A stretch of DNA of 64,000 nt from Bacillus sp. P14.5 (GCF_003316765.1 NZ_NIJF01000066.1:198680-262679); one strand, 5' to 3'; counted from the stretch's first letter, positions 53,956 to 63,352 are shown. Numbers and translations are program-made. The notes: a model not told the origin generated them from the sequence alone.

Positions 53956-54329
53956 TTGGGAGTTTTTACATCTATCATGACCATATTTAAATCGGATATC
54001 GAAACATCTGACAGTACTCAGGATAAAGCAATTCAGACCCATTACTATAAATCTGCTCAGGATAAGGTTTTTCAGGCGGTCCTGGACTTGTTTGCATCAA
54101 ATGGGTATAAGGTGATTGCCGAGTCGAGGGAACGCGGGGAAATTACAGTAGAGAAAGGCGGATTCCCCGGTTATTTCATAGTTGTAACGGCCATTAATGT
54201 TGCACCATTTGAATCAGCAGTCGATTTCAAAATCAGTGCAGAAAAAAGGTGCCTGGCTTGTATCCGAAGATGAAGCAGGAAATCGCTTCATACTATAAAA
54301 TCTTGGACAGCAGATTGAAAAGGGCATAA
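53956..54329 (+). pseudogene. Small cytosolic protein gene upstream of nrdR, frameshifted
   Basis: TTG 53956 opens a frame MGVFTSIMTIFKSDIETSD ... FESAVDFKISAEK that runs into an A6 run at 54242-54247 and then stops at 54273. Adding one A gives KISAEKKVPGLYPKMKQEI and continues ASYYKILDSRLKRA to TAA 54329, a sensible C-terminus that makes about 124 residues. I believe related Bacillus genomes carry a similar gene ahead of nrdR but cannot name a function. It has no signal peptide or membrane segment. A GAGGGAG site lies just upstream. The break is either a real mutation or a homopolymer error. Confidence 0.65.
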
Positions 54330-54422
54330 ATTCCATCTTGTGATTGAGCGTCCGGTTATATATTATTTAAGTAGACAAGCAAAAGCGTAGTCCGACTGTG
54401 ACAAAGATTCGGAGCTGATATT

Positions 54423-54887
54423 ATGAAATGTCCATCATGTAAATATAATGGAACGAGAGTGGTTGACTCCCGCCCGGTTGACGAAGGACGGTCAATCAGG
54501 AGACGGAGAGAATGCGAGGTATGCTCTTACAGGTTCACAACTTTTGAAAAGGTGGAGGAATATCCTCTTATCGTAGTCAAGAAGGAAGGGATCCGTGAAG
54601 AGTTCAGCCGGGAGAAAATGCTGAGGGGGCTTATTAAAGCGTGTGAAAAGCGCCCAGTCTCCTTGGATACCCTCGACAGCATCACGGGAGATATTGAAAA
54701 AGAACTGAGGAATGAAGGGTCATCGGAAGTTCAATCAGAAAAAATCGGTGAGCTTGTCATGGATCGTCTTGCCAAAGTGGATGAGGTGGCTTATGTCCGC
54801 TTTGCCTCGGTTTACCGCCAGTTCAAAGACATTAATGTTTTTATAGATGAATTGAAAGATTTGATAAAAAAGACTGACTGTGTTTGA
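54423..54887 (+). CDS. nrdR: Transcriptional repressor NrdR
   Basis: A 154-residue repressor of ribonucleotide reductase operons. An N-terminal zinc ribbon (Cys3, Cys6, Cys31, Cys34) with basic DNA-binding residues [17 protein letters not shown] is followed by an ATP-cone ([29 protein letters not shown]), which reads ATP/dATP. Length is exact for the family. It starts at ATG 54423 and begins the nrdR-dnaB-dnaI cluster; dnaB follows after 83 bp. Confidence 0.97.
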   Translation: MKCPSCKYNGTRVVDSRPVDEGRSIRRRRECEVCSYRFTTFEKVEEYPLIVVKKEGIREEFSREKMLRGLIKACEKRPVSLDTLDSITGDIEKELRNEGSSEVQSEKIGELVMDRLAKVDEVAYVRFASVYRQFKDINVFIDELKDLIKKTDCV

Positions 54888-54970
54888 GCTGAGGTACATC
54901 TTGGCTCTTTTTCTCTTTGTTACAGGGCAACCTCCGCAAGTCGTCGTATTTGGAAAGGTAAGGAGATCAG

Positions 54971-56362
54971 ATGAAGAATCACTGGAATAAAATTCAGCCT
55001 GTCGACAGGTATACGGTTTGTTTAAACGGAGTCATTCAGGAATATGAACGAAAAGCCGTCACCTTTCTTTATCAGCCGTTGATAGGGCCGGTATGCTACA
55101 GTCTGTATATGACCCTGTTAAATGAGGTGGAAGAAAACAAGCTGAATTCCGAACAATCCTCACATTATCACTTGATGAATTTCCTTTCTTCCAACCTGCC
55201 TGATGTTTACGAGGCAAGAATGAAGTTGGAGGGCATCGGATTATTGAAAACCTATGAGAAACAAGATGGAGATCCAAGAGAGTTCATTTATGAAGTGCAG
55301 CCCCCCTTATCTCCTCAGCAATTCTTTTCTGATGGGATGCTGAATGTATACCTCTTCAGAAAAATTGGGAAGACCCATTTCAACCGGTTGAAAAAATTCT
55401 TTTGTGATGATGAAAAGGATTTTTCACAATATAGGGAAGTCACCAGGTCATTTCAGGATATCTATACATCCAGCCAGTCGATCAATCTGCTTGATGAGGA
55501 AGCAGAAAGTGCAAGCTCACTTTCTGAAGGCAAAAGGTTTACGGAGCCTCGGAATTCTTCCGGAGTTCCTGTTGACACCATTGATTTCGACTTTGACCTG
55601 CTGCTTGCCGGACTTTCGCAGAACATGGTACCAAGGCGTTCCTTCACTCCCGATGTGAAAGACACCGTAGCTAAGTTGAGCTGTTTGTACAGCATAGACC
55701 CTCTTCAGATGAAGAATGTCGTGCTCAGTGCTTTGACGGAAGACGATGAAATCAATATTGAGGAACTTCGCAAAGCGGCAAGGGATTGGTATCAGCTGCA
55801 TAATGCCGGGGACCCGCTTCCGGATTTGCAGACTAAGAATGGAAAGCCGCCTGAAGCCTCCAGGAAACCTCCTGCTACAAAGGAAGAAGAATTGATAGAG
55901 TATCTTGAAACGACTTCCCCTAAAGAAGTTCTTAAGGATATTTCCGGAGGGATCGAGCCGGCCAAAAGTGATTTGCAGGCAATTGAAGAAGTGATGATCT
56001 CCAAGAAACTTTCCACAGGTGTGGCCAATGTCCTTTTGCAATATGTACTTTTAAAAACGGATATGAAGCTGACGAAAGGATATGTGGAGAAGATTGCTTC
56101 CCAGTGGGTGCGGAAGAAAGTTTCGACAGCCCAGGAAGCAATGGAACTGGCTAAGAAAGAGCATAAGGAATACCTTTCATGGGCAGAAGGCAAAAAAGAT
56201 AATAAGAGAAATTATAAAAAGCCGGTCAGGACTGAGAAGCTTCCTGATTGGTTTGAAGAAAAACCTGCTGACCAAGCAGACAAGAAGCCGGATCAGAACA
56301 GTTCAAGTTTTGAGGAACAGAAACGGAAATTGGAAGAGAAGCTGAAGAAATACCGAAAGTAG
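54971..56362 (+). CDS. dnaB: Replication initiation and membrane attachment protein DnaB
   Basis: A 463-residue Bacillus-type DnaB (not the helicase). With DnaD and DnaI it loads the replicative helicase at oriC and at stalled forks. The N-terminal winged-helix/dimer domain starts VDRYTVCLNGVIQEYERKAVTFLYQPLIGP. A central DDBH2 domain (about residues 320-410) includes SDLQAIEEVMISKKLSTGVANVLLQYVL and YVEKIASQWVRKKVSTAQEAME. A charged Lys/Glu tail ends it (FEEQKRKLEEKLKKYRK). GGTAAGGAG ribosome site. dnaI follows after 10 bp. Confidence 0.95.
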   Translation: MKNHWNKIQPVDRYTVCLNGVIQEYERKAVTFLYQPLIGPVCYSLYMTLLNEVEENKLNSEQSSHYHLMNFLSSNLPDVYEARMKLEGIGLLKTYEKQDGDPREFIYEVQPPLSPQQFFSDGMLNVYLFRKIGKTHFNRLKKFFCDDEKDFSQYREVTRSFQDIYTSSQSINLLDEEAESASSLSEGKRFTEPRNSSGVPVDTIDFDFDLLLAGLSQNMVPRRSFTPDVKDTVAKLSCLYSIDPLQMKNVVLSALTEDDEINIEELRKAARDWYQLHNAGDPLPDLQTKNGKPPEASRKPPATKEEELIEYLETTSPKEVLKDISGGIEPAKSDLQAIEEVMISKKLSTGVANVLLQYVLLKTDMKLTKGYVEKIASQWVRKKVSTAQEAMELAKKEHKEYLSWAEGKKDNKRNYKKPVRTEKLPDWFEEKPADQADKKPDQNSSSFEEQKRKLEEKLKKYRK

Positions 56363-56372
56363 GTGAAGAAGA

Positions 56373-57305
56373 TTGGATTCGATCCAAAATTCCCTGAAGA
56401 AGCTTGCGGGCTCCCAAGCCTTTAAAGAAAGATATGAAAAAATGAGGCAGGAGATCATGCAAGACGAGTATATTAAACATTTTATAGAAAAGAATCAAGG
56501 AAAAGTCACAAAAACAATGGTGGACAACAGCATGATGAAGCTCTATGAGTACATCTCGCAGAGCAAGCAGTGTGTGGATTGTCCAAGCCTCGCCGAATGT
56601 AAGAATATGATGAAAGGGTATGATCCCCATTTGGTCATAAGAGGGGAACTCATCGATATCGAGTATCATGTTTGCCCGCGCAAGGAAATGGATGATGAGA
56701 AGAGGAAGTCCGAGAAGCTGATTAAAAGTCTTTATGTACCCAGGGATATTCTTCAGGCGTCCTTCTCGACTATCGATCTGGATTCGCCTGGCAGGCTGAA
56801 AGCAGTGGAAATAGCTAATGAATTTGTTGAGAGTTATGAAGCGGGCAGAAGCCAGAAGGGATTATATTTTCACGGTAAGTTCGGAGTCGGGAAGTCTTAT
56901 CTTCTTGGTGCCATCGCCAATCAGCTAGCTGAAAAGAAAATTTCCTCTATGCTGGTATACATGCCGGAGTTTGTGAGGGAGATGAAGCAGTCCCTCAATG
57001 ATCATTCAATGGATGAAAAGCTGGACGCGGTCAAGAAGGCTCCTATCCTCATGCTCGATGATATTGGGGCGGAAACAATGTCGAGCTGGGTGAGGGATGA
57101 AATTCTCGGAACCATCCTGCAATTCCGGATGCTCGAAAACCTTCCAACCTTCTTCACCTCTAACTTTGATTACGAAGGGTTAAAGCATCACCTAACGTAT
57201 TCACAGCGTGGGGAAGAGGAAAAAATGAAGGCTGCGAGAATCATGGAGAGAATCAAGTACTTAACCAAGCCGGTCCTTCTTGATGGAATTAATCGAAGAC
57301 AGTAG
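56373..57305 (+). CDS. dnaI: Primosomal helicase loader DnaI
   Basis: A 310-residue AAA+ ATPase that loads the DnaC helicase with DnaB. The N-terminal helicase-binding domain carries zinc ligands in CVDCPSLAEC and VCPRK. Walker A is GKFGVGKSYL (about residues 168-177), Walker B ILMLDDIGAE, and sensor 1 FFTSNFDYEGL. The start is TTG 56373 with AGGTGAAG ahead. It ends the nrdR-dnaB-dnaI cluster; a terminator shared with the opposite-strand gene lies 55 bp on. Confidence 0.96.
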   Translation: MDSIQNSLKKLAGSQAFKERYEKMRQEIMQDEYIKHFIEKNQGKVTKTMVDNSMMKLYEYISQSKQCVDCPSLAECKNMMKGYDPHLVIRGELIDIEYHVCPRKEMDDEKRKSEKLIKSLYVPRDILQASFSTIDLDSPGRLKAVEIANEFVESYEAGRSQKGLYFHGKFGVGKSYLLGAIANQLAEKKISSMLVYMPEFVREMKQSLNDHSMDEKLDAVKKAPILMLDDIGAETMSSWVRDEILGTILQFRMLENLPTFFTSNFDYEGLKHHLTYSQRGEEEKMKAARIMERIKYLTKPVLLDGINRRQ

Positions 57306-57357
57306 AAGGGGCTGGTGAGGTTCAGAGCCGTAAAAGAAAAATAAATTAAAACTGCAC

Positions 57358-57397
57358 AGGGATACTAATTCATGATGTGAATTAGTATCCTTTTTTA
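57358..57397. terminator. Terminator between dnaI and the minus-strand membrane gene
   Basis: GGATACTAATTCA and TGAATTAGTATCC form a perfect 13-bp stem around TGATG, followed by T6 on the plus strand; the minus strand is less T-rich. Confidence 0.85.
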
Positions 57398-57407
57398 GAT
57401 AAGATAA

Positions 57408-57839
57408 CTAAAATACTTTCTTGAAACTGGACACTAATGTATAGCCAAACAATACTCCGCAAATCGTTGGAAGTATTAAAGTTGGACCTGCTAAGTGTAA
57501 AAGCTGAGTGGGGAGGAATTGAATATATTCAGGTATAGTCCAGTAAAGAACTGGCAAGAAAGTAACAAAAAGTGCAGGGAGACCAACCATTAGACTTCTT
57601 ATCCAATCATATTTCCAGACTCCGGTTTTATTAAGAATCCCAATTATATGGGGTAAAGCAAAAAGACTACCTATAAAAATAGAGTAAACGATTGAATAAT
57701 AATGAAGGGCATTTGGCTTCTCATATATATTTTTCGATTGTTCAATGAGTGTATTTTGATAATTCAATCCGTAATAAAGAGTAATCAAGATAATTAAAAT
57801 GTAGACGGTATAAAACAAAATCCGTTTTAACGATGACAT
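57408..57839 (-). CDS. Hypothetical four-helix membrane protein
   Basis: A 143-residue protein with hydrophobic helices at about residues 7-24 (ILFYTVYILIILITLYYGL), 48-66 (YSIVYSIFIGSLFALPHIIGIL), 84-106 (MVGLPALFVTFLPVLYWTIP) and 114-138 (LLHLAGPTLILPTICGVLFGYTLV). No cysteine motif, no signal cleavage site. I do not recognise a family. The gene is clearly more AT-rich than its neighbours and interrupts the dnaI-ytxC-thrS order, so it may be a late arrival. The GGGGAGGA site on the minus strand supports ATG 57839. Confidence 0.7.
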   Translation of the reverse strand: MSSLKRILFYTVYILIILITLYYGLNYQNTLIEQSKNIYEKPNALHYYSIVYSIFIGSLFALPHIIGILNKTGVWKYDWIRSLMVGLPALFVTFLPVLYWTIPEYIQFLPTQLLHLAGPTLILPTICGVLFGYTLVSSFKKVF

Positions 57840-58117
57840 TTTACATCCTCCCCTTTAATAATACCTAAGGAAACCCATTAGTGATTAGACGAAAGCTTAC
57901 CACTTTAAGTTTCGGAATATTTTAACAGTATTCTTGCTCTGAATTTATTTAGGAAAGGGATAATGAAGAGAATGCATCTAATTTAATTATCGAACTAAAG
58001 TCTATATACCTTTCAACGCTTTTAAGTGGGTATTCACAGGAGTATACATTAAGACTATTTTCTAAAAGATAGTTGCTTTTACATACTATTTTACCTACCT
58101 TTCCCTTTTGGCAAGAA

Positions 58118-58363
58118 GGATTGGAGTGGAAGACGTGCGACCTCCTGCGGGACTAGCGGGACAGGTGAGACCCCCAATCTAGTTCCAGCGCCTAGCCCCT
58201 CGGGGTCAAATAACCTCAAGAGAAGAAAAGGAAAGACCGCCTTTTATTCTCTTAAGAACATTTGCCTGTCGGGGCTGACCTAGGCGCTTCCACTTTTTAA
58301 ACAGGCGAAGCCGAGGAGGCTCACCGCCCGCCCCGCGGAGTCGCTCGGCTGGAGCGGAAATCC
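58118..58363. repeat. B hairpin repeat split at its apex by a C2 repeat
   Basis: Left B arm 58118-58174 (GGATTGGAGTGGAAGACG ... CAGGTGAGACCCC) and right arm 58301-58363 (CAGGCGAAGCCGAGGAGG ... GGAGCGGAAATCC). Between them 58175-58300 is a C2 repeat: TCTAGTTCCAGCGCCTAGCC, a region ACCTCAAGAG ... CTCTTAAG, and GACCTAGGCGCTTCCACTTTTT. Its own ends pair (CAGCGCCTAG / CTAGGCGCTT). The flanks resemble decayed A termini. The rest of 57840-58515 shows no gene. Confidence 0.75.
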
Positions 58364-58515
58364 AGTTTCTTAAACAGCCGCATCCCTAGTAGGGGAAATT
58401 CTTGGTGATACAAAAATCTTCCTTGATTTGATTGAAAGTAAATATGAAGACTTCTAATTTGTCCCAGCTCCCCATATATATAAAGCAGGGATTTGGCTTT
58501 AAAGGGGGGAGCGGA

Positions 58516-59376
58516 TTGTTTGAGATTATCTTCAAACAAAACGGAGACGCTAAGAATCTCCAAAAGTTCTTTGAAAAAGGGTCGTGCAGCTCGCTAATAC
58601 ACGAAACTCTTTTTCAAAATCAAGTGCATTATATAGTTTCATTGGATAAGAGGCAGAATCATCAAGCCATCATGGATGGTCTGTTTCAGTTCATTATGAA
58701 AACCAAAAGGCTTGAATGGGCGGCATTTATGTTGTCAGAATACTACCTTTACAAGGATCAGCATGAGCAGGAACAAATCCTGATGGTCATTGATGAAATG
58801 CTCTCAGGCGAAAGGGACGAATTAACCAGCCTGATCGAGGAGTGGGATGAAACCGGTTTTCTAATAAGTAATCTGGAGCCTTTATTGGAAGCAGAGGAAC
58901 CTGTCCACTTTGATTCTTTTGTAAAGTTCCGATTGAAAGCTCTTTATGAAAGAACGGTTTTGTATGTAGAAAGGGCGATCGATGAATATAAACTCGAACA
59001 GGACTATCAGATGTTCGTCCAAATGCTGAGAGACTACCTGGCAGGAAAAAACAACCAGGAGGAGTGCATTCATCTTTATTTTTCCAACTATGATCTGCTT
59101 TTTTTCAATGCTGATTTAAAAGAGTTAAAACGAAATGAATTATTCAGTCTCGTGGATAAACGCCTCTTGACCAATCACCCAGTCTATGTTGATTCTTATA
59201 CGATTGCCCCTTTGCTGTCCATGGCACCCAGACAGATTAATGTGTATTGCACTGATTCCGAAATCAAGCTAATTCGCACCATTCAAAACATTTTCGAGGA
59301 GCGTGTAAGAATTCTGCCATTATCCGCATTTCCCGGCAGTATTCAACCCCATATCCCCGATGCAGCGAATGAATAG
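58516..59376 (+). CDS. ytxC: Sporulation protein YtxC
   Basis: About 286 residues and homologous to YtxC, the putative sporulation protein that precedes thrS in Bacillus. The N-terminus FEIIFKQNGDAKNLQKFFEK and the conserved middle VHFDSFVKFRLKALYERTVLYVERAIDEYKLEQDYQMFVQ with DSYTIAPLLSMAPRQINVYC support this. It is a soluble, acidic, mostly helical protein; mechanism unknown. TTG 58516 follows AAAGGGGGGAG (58501-58511) and matches the expected length. The frame is open back to 58432 without a ribosome site. Confidence 0.85.
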   Translation: MFEIIFKQNGDAKNLQKFFEKGSCSSLIHETLFQNQVHYIVSLDKRQNHQAIMDGLFQFIMKTKRLEWAAFMLSEYYLYKDQHEQEQILMVIDEMLSGERDELTSLIEEWDETGFLISNLEPLLEAEEPVHFDSFVKFRLKALYERTVLYVERAIDEYKLEQDYQMFVQMLRDYLAGKNNQEECIHLYFSNYDLLFFNADLKELKRNELFSLVDKRLLTNHPVYVDSYTIAPLLSMAPRQINVYCTDSEIKLIRTIQNIFEERVRILPLSAFPGSIQPHIPDAANE

Positions 59377-59458
59377 CCCAAATTGCTCTAATGCGCTTGA
59401 TTTTCCTCATCTAACCGACTATAATAACCTACATATTAACTTCATATATCAAGGTTTT

Positions 59459-59875
59459 GATGAGGACAACAGTATTCAAAAACGGTTCACAGAGAGGGAA
59501 GCTTAGGCTGGAACTTCCCAACACGCTTGAAGCACTGACCGCCTCTGAACTTCAACCATGAACACGATCGAACGAAAACATCAGAAATTCGCCGCAATCC
59601 CCGCCCCTGACGAACGAGAAGCAAGAAGTTCAAGGAGATGAGGGAGAGAGGACCGGAGCGTATCTATAACGTTGAGGCTCCGAGCGAGTGAAATCGACGC
59701 AGAAATTCGCCGCTTATCGTTCGTCAGTATTGGTTGACGGCAGCAGCCGTTATATGATCCGGAGTCATTTGTATTTCAATTTTGAAAATACAAATGAGAA
59801 GTTGGGTGGAACCACGAGATAATAATTACAAAACCTCGTCCCTTCATTTATTGAAGAGACGGGGTTTTTTTGTTT
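59459..59875 (+). other. T-box riboswitch leader of thrS
   Basis: The T-box core GGGTGGAACCACGAG lies at 59804-59818, after a stem CATTTGTATTT/AAATACAAATG (59766-59797), and before a terminator ACCTCGTC ... GACGGGGTTTTTTT (59830-59873). The AG-bulge region CAGAGAGGGAA and its hairpin (GGGAA/TTCCC) at about 59490-59520 mark stem I; CAGCCGTTAT at 59741-59750 is the linker before stem III. A Thr codon ACG follows GAAC at 59564-59566 and may be the specifier (tentative). Uncharged tRNA-Thr would favour readthrough into thrS. At about 410 nt the leader is long. Confidence 0.85.
59607..59727. repeat. Probable repeat element inserted in the T-box leader
   Basis: CTGACGAACG (59607-59616) and CGTTCGTCAG (59718-59727) are perfect 10-bp inverted ends of a 121-bp, GC-richer segment holding a hairpin GGAGC ... 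GGCTCC. AGAAATTCGCCGC occurs twice, at 59583-59595 and 59701-59713. The segment lies between stem I and stem III, where T-box leaders vary in length. Confidence 0.55.
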
Positions 59876-59934
59876 TCTAAATTTGTTTGCCAGCCCCGCG
59901 GACACCAAACATAATAAATAGGAGGCGCATTGCT

Positions 59935-61866
59935 ATGTCAGAGTCATTAAAAATAACTTTTCCAGATGGAGCGGTAAAGGAGTTTCCTCAAGGAACGACA
60001 ACTGAAGAGATTGCTTCATCCATCAGCTCCGGCTTGAAGAAAAAAGCATTAGCAGGAAAAATCAACGGAAACTTGATTGACCTTAGAACACCGATCAAAG
60101 AGGATGGACCGATTGAAATCGTTACACCTGATCATGATGATGCTCTTGAAGTGCTGCGCCACAGTACAGCACACTTGATGGCGCAAGCAGTGAAAAGATT
60201 GTATCCGGATGCGAAACTTGCCATCGGTCCTGTTATCGAAGGCGGCTTCTACTATGATATCGATTCAGAACACAGTATCACATCCGAGGACCTGCCTAAA
60301 ATTGAAAAAGAGATGAAAAAGATTTCAGAATCAAACATTGAGGTTGTCAGAAAAGATGTCAGCCGTGATGAAGCGCAGAAAATGTACGAAGATCTCGGGG
60401 ATGAGTATAAGCTGGAACTTCTTGAGGCAATCCCTGAAGGCGAGCAGGTTTCCATCTATGAGCAAGGCGACTTTTTTGACCTTTGCCGCGGAATCCATGT
60501 TCCATCAACAGGTAAAATCAAAGAGTACAAACTGCTGAGTGTGGCCGGGGCTTACTGGCGCGGAAACAGCGATAACAAAATGCTGCAGCGTATCTATGGC
60601 ACTGCTTTCTTCAAAAAAGAAGACTTAAAAGAGCACTTGCGCCTGCTTGAAGAAGCAAAGGAACGCGACCACCGTAAAATCGGAAAAGAACTAAACTTAT
60701 TCATGAATTCCCAAAAAGTCGGACAAGGACTTCCAATGTGGCTGCCAAAAGGGGCTACAATCCGCCGCATCATCGAGCGCTACATCGTCGATAAAGAAGA
60801 AAAACTGGGCTATGACCATGTGTATACACCAATTATGGGAAGTGTGGACCTTTATAAAACAAGCGGACACTGGGATCATTATCAGGAAAATATGTTCCCT
60901 GTCATGGACATGGATAACGAACAATTGGTTCTTCGCCCGATGAACTGCCCGCACCATATGATGATTTACAAAAACAGCATTCACAGTTATCGTGAACTGC
61001 CGATCCGGATTGCAGAGCTCGGCACAATGCACCGCTACGAAATGTCAGGGGCTCTTTCTGGATTACAGCGTGTAAGAGGAATGACTTTGAATGACGCTCA
61101 TCTCTTTGTGCGTCCAGATCAAATCAAAGAAGAATTCAAGCGCGTTGTCCGCCTGGTCCTGGAGGTATATAAAGATTTCGATCTTAATGATTACTCCTTC
61201 AGACTTTCCTACCGTGATCCTCAGGATACAGAAAAGTATTTTGATGATGATCAAATGTGGGAGAGAGCGCAAGCAATGCTGAAAGAAGCAATGGATGAAA
61301 TGGAAATCGATTATTTCGAAGCAGAGGGCGAAGCAGCATTCTACGGTCCTAAATTGGATGTCCAGGTTAAGACTGCTTTGGGGAAAGAGGAAACACTTTC
61401 AACTGTTCAGTTGGACTTCTTGCTTCCTGAGCGCTTTGACTTAACGTATATCGGAGAAGATGGCAAGCACCATCGTCCGGTTGTTATCCACCGCGGAGTC
61501 GTTTCAACAATGGAACGCTTTGTTGCATTCTTGATTGAAGAGTACAAGGGAGCCTTCCCGACTTGGCTGGCACCAGTTCAGGTTCAGGTCATCCCTGTAT
61601 CTCCTGATGTCCATTTCGATTATGCCAAAAAAGTACAGGAAGACCTGCAGGCAAAAGGGCTGCGTGTAGAGCTTGACAGCCGCGATGAAAAGATCGGCTA
61701 CAAGATCCGTGAAGCGCAAATGAGCAAGACTCCATATATGCTTGTGGTCGGCGATAATGAAATCAAAGAGGAAGCCGTCAATGTCCGTAAGTATGGCGAG
61801 CAAAACTCTGAAACCATCTCACTTTCGGATTTCATTGGGAAAGTAACAGATGAAGTGAATAGATAA
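59935..61866 (+). CDS. thrS: Threonyl-tRNA synthetase
   Basis: A 643-residue class II synthetase. In order: TGS domain (about 1-62, [18 protein letters not shown]), editing domain with [19 protein letters not shown] (about 75-240), catalytic core with motif 1 around [17 protein letters not shown], zinc-binding [11 protein letters not shown], motif 2 [19 protein letters not shown], motif 3 VHPVVIHRG-like [21 protein letters not shown], and the anticodon domain (about 540-643, [19 protein letters not shown]). ATG 59935 with TAGGAGGCG ahead. Under T-box control. Confidence 0.98.
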   Translation: MSESLKITFPDGAVKEFPQGTTTEEIASSISSGLKKKALAGKINGNLIDLRTPIKEDGPIEIVTPDHDDALEVLRHSTAHLMAQAVKRLYPDAKLAIGPVIEGGFYYDIDSEHSITSEDLPKIEKEMKKISESNIEVVRKDVSRDEAQKMYEDLGDEYKLELLEAIPEGEQVSIYEQGDFFDLCRGIHVPSTGKIKEYKLLSVAGAYWRGNSDNKMLQRIYGTAFFKKEDLKEHLRLLEEAKERDHRKIGKELNLFMNSQKVGQGLPMWLPKGATIRRIIERYIVDKEEKLGYDHVYTPIMGSVDLYKTSGHWDHYQENMFPVMDMDNEQLVLRPMNCPHHMMIYKNSIHSYRELPIRIAELGTMHRYEMSGALSGLQRVRGMTLNDAHLFVRPDQIKEEFKRVVRLVLEVYKDFDLNDYSFRLSYRDPQDTEKYFDDDQMWERAQAMLKEAMDEMEIDYFEAEGEAAFYGPKLDVQVKTALGKEETLSTVQLDFLLPERFDLTYIGEDGKHHRPVVIHRGVVSTMERFVAFLIEEYKGAFPTWLAPVQVQVIPVSPDVHFDYAKKVQEDLQAKGLRVELDSRDEKIGYKIREAQMSKTPYMLVVGDNEIKEEAVNVRKYGEQNSETISLSDFIGKVTDEVNR

Positions 61867-61873
61867 TAACCAA

Positions 61874-61915
61874 CAAAAAAAGGCCGTTTCCATTAAAGGA
61901 GCGGCCTTTCTTTAT
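61874..61915 (+). terminator. Terminator after thrS
   Basis: AAAAAAAGGCCG and GCGGCCTTTCTTT pair across TTTCCATTAAAGGA. Both strands have T-runs, so it can also serve the opposite lipoprotein gene. Confidence 0.85.
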
Positions 61916-61937
61916 GAGGGGGTTTTGATGTCATTGA

Positions 61938-62417
61938 TTAAGAACTAGATTGATTTTCGTGAGTGAATTCTTTTTCTCCACCCTCAGTAAAATCAACTTC
62001 AAGCTCGATGCTTTCGTAATCATCCCGCAGTCCGAAAGCGTCGATCAGCTGCTGCGCTACTTCTTCATCTGGTGTATTTTCATCAAAATCAAGTTCTCCA
62101 AAGGCAGGCTGGATGTCCCCGAAAGCGACGCTGCTGTCTGTTGTGTCGTATTCTTTATCGTTAATATTATCAGTAATGTCGACGTCCTGGCCTTCACCTT
62201 GTTTCTCGTATTCCACTGCATAAGCATTTTCAAGGTCCTGATAATCAACCTTCAGATTAAAGTAGTCGTAGGCTATGACTGTATCAGCATCTTGTCCTTC
62301 TTCCTGGTTTTGCTCAGTTTCCTGGTTCTCCTCATTCTGTCCTTCTTCTGAATCCTGGCATGCGCCAAGCATGAGTGTTATAGAAAGTGCCGAACCGATG
62401 GTGAATAATCTTTTCAC
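61938..62417 (-). CDS. YusW-like lipoprotein
   Basis: About 159 residues. The N-terminus MKRLFTIGSALSITLMLGAC is a signal peptide with lipobox L-G-A-C; the cysteine at residue 20 would be lipidated and anchor the protein outside the membrane. An acidic, Gln/Glu-rich linker (about 22-45) leads to a domain YDYFNLKVDYQDLENAYAVEYEKQGEG resembling the YusW family. Function unknown. GTG 62417 is chosen because AGGAG (62427-62431) is 9 nt upstream; GTG 62426 touches that site. It lies between thrS and infC on the opposite strand. Confidence 0.85.
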   Translation of the reverse strand: MKRLFTIGSALSITLMLGACQDSEEGQNEENQETEQNQEEGQDADTVIAYDYFNLKVDYQDLENAYAVEYEKQGEGQDVDITDNINDKEYDTTDSSVAFGDIQPAFGELDFDENTPDEEVAQQLIDAFGLRDDYESIELEVDFTEGGEKEFTHENQSSS

Positions 62418-62553
62418 AAAAAACACTCCTTTAATAAATTCTGCTATTATTATTTAGCCTCTAAAAATACTTTTCAAACATTTTACAAAAAACCTATTGC
62501 GTTATGAGCAGACTTTTGATAAGATGAATCTTGTTGCAAAAGAAAGCGATCAT

Positions 62554-62583
62554 TTGACAGTGTAAGACTGATTATGATATAGT
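62554..62583 (+). promoter_or_regulatory. Sigma-A promoter of the infC operon
   Basis: TTGACA (62554-62559) and TATAGT (62578-62583) with an 18-bp spacer. Transcription would start near 62590, ahead of the L20 leader. Confidence 0.6.
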
Positions 62584-62589
62584 AACTAA

Positions 62590-62745
62590 GGTAATTGAAT
62601 ACAGTTTGCGGTAAAGAAGGAGCTACCCGCTTCTCACCTGATTGACGCACTAGGCAGTTGGCAGGTTTTACGAAATGTACTTTATGACGTTTACGTCTTA
62701 TAATGCGGGTGTGCTTTTGCCACCGGCATTTTTTTATGGCTTAAA
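62590..62745 (+). other. Ribosomal protein L20 leader (autoregulatory RNA)
   Basis: The position upstream of infC-rpmI-rplT and the terminal hairpin AATGCGGGTGTG..CACCGGCATTTTTTT (62701-62738) fit the Bacillota L20 leader, in which L20 binding favours early termination. Upstream elements GAAGGAGC/GCTTCTC and ACCTG ... CAGGT (CACCTGATTG, TTGGCAGGTTTTACG) provide the alternative helices. Also present is GACGTTTACGTC. Identification rests on context and the attenuator; I cannot run a covariance model. Confidence 0.75.
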
Positions 62746-62836
62746 ACCAATATACATTCTTGCCCTGCAGCTATTTGCTCAATACTGATCTTGACCCAAA
62801 CACAGTATTCTTAATTAACCTTGGAGGTGGCTGACT

Positions 62837-63352
62837 ATTAGCAAAGACATGTTCGTTAACGAAGGCATACGCGCTCGTGAAATCCGTTTGATTGATCAAA
62901 ATGGAGAGCAGCTTGGAATTAAATCCAAAAATGAAGCATTAGAAATCGCTGGACGTGTGAATCTTGATCTTGTATTGGTTGCTCCGAATGCAAAACCGCC
63001 AGTGGGCCGTATCATGGACCATGGCAAGTATAAGTTCGAGCAGCAAAAGAAAGAGAAAGAAGCTCGCAAAAACCAGAAAATCATCAATTTGAAAGAGGTT
63101 CGTCTGAGCCCTGGAATTGAAGAACATGATTTTAACACGAAGCTTCGCAATGCTCGCAAGTTCCTTGAAAAAGGAGATAAAGTAAAAGCTTCTATCCGCT
63201 TTAAAGGCCGTGCCATTACTCATAAAGAAATCGGCCAACGCGTACTGGATCGTTTCTCTGAAGCATGTAAAGATCTGTCTACAGTAGAATCGAAGCCAAA
63301 GATGGAAGGACGCAGTATGTTCTTAGTTTTAGCACCTATTAATGAAAAGTAA
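62837..63352 (+). CDS. infC: Translation initiation factor IF-3
   Basis: A 171-residue IF-3. The N-domain contains [28 protein letters not shown], the linker [12 protein letters not shown], and the C-domain [40 protein letters not shown]. The start is ATT at 62837, 12 bp before the first ATG, with TTGGAGGTGG as ribosome site. This rare codon is standard for infC, because IF-3 itself discriminates against it and so limits its own synthesis. First gene of infC-rpmI-rplT. Confidence 0.97.
   Translation: MSKDMFVNEGIRAREIRLIDQNGEQLGIKSKNEALEIAGRVNLDLVLVAPNAKPPVGRIMDHGKYKFEQQKKEKEARKNQKIINLKEVRLSPGIEEHDFNTKLRNARKFLEKGDKVKASIRFKGRAITHKEIGQRVLDRFSEACKDLSTVESKPKMEGRSMFLVLAPINEK

Noticed and set aside
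59607..59690. Hammerhead-like CTGACGA followed by GAAA in the thrS leader
   Set aside because: The core bases occur, but the required short stem II between them and the three-way junction are not present; CTGACGA is part of the inverted repeat end.
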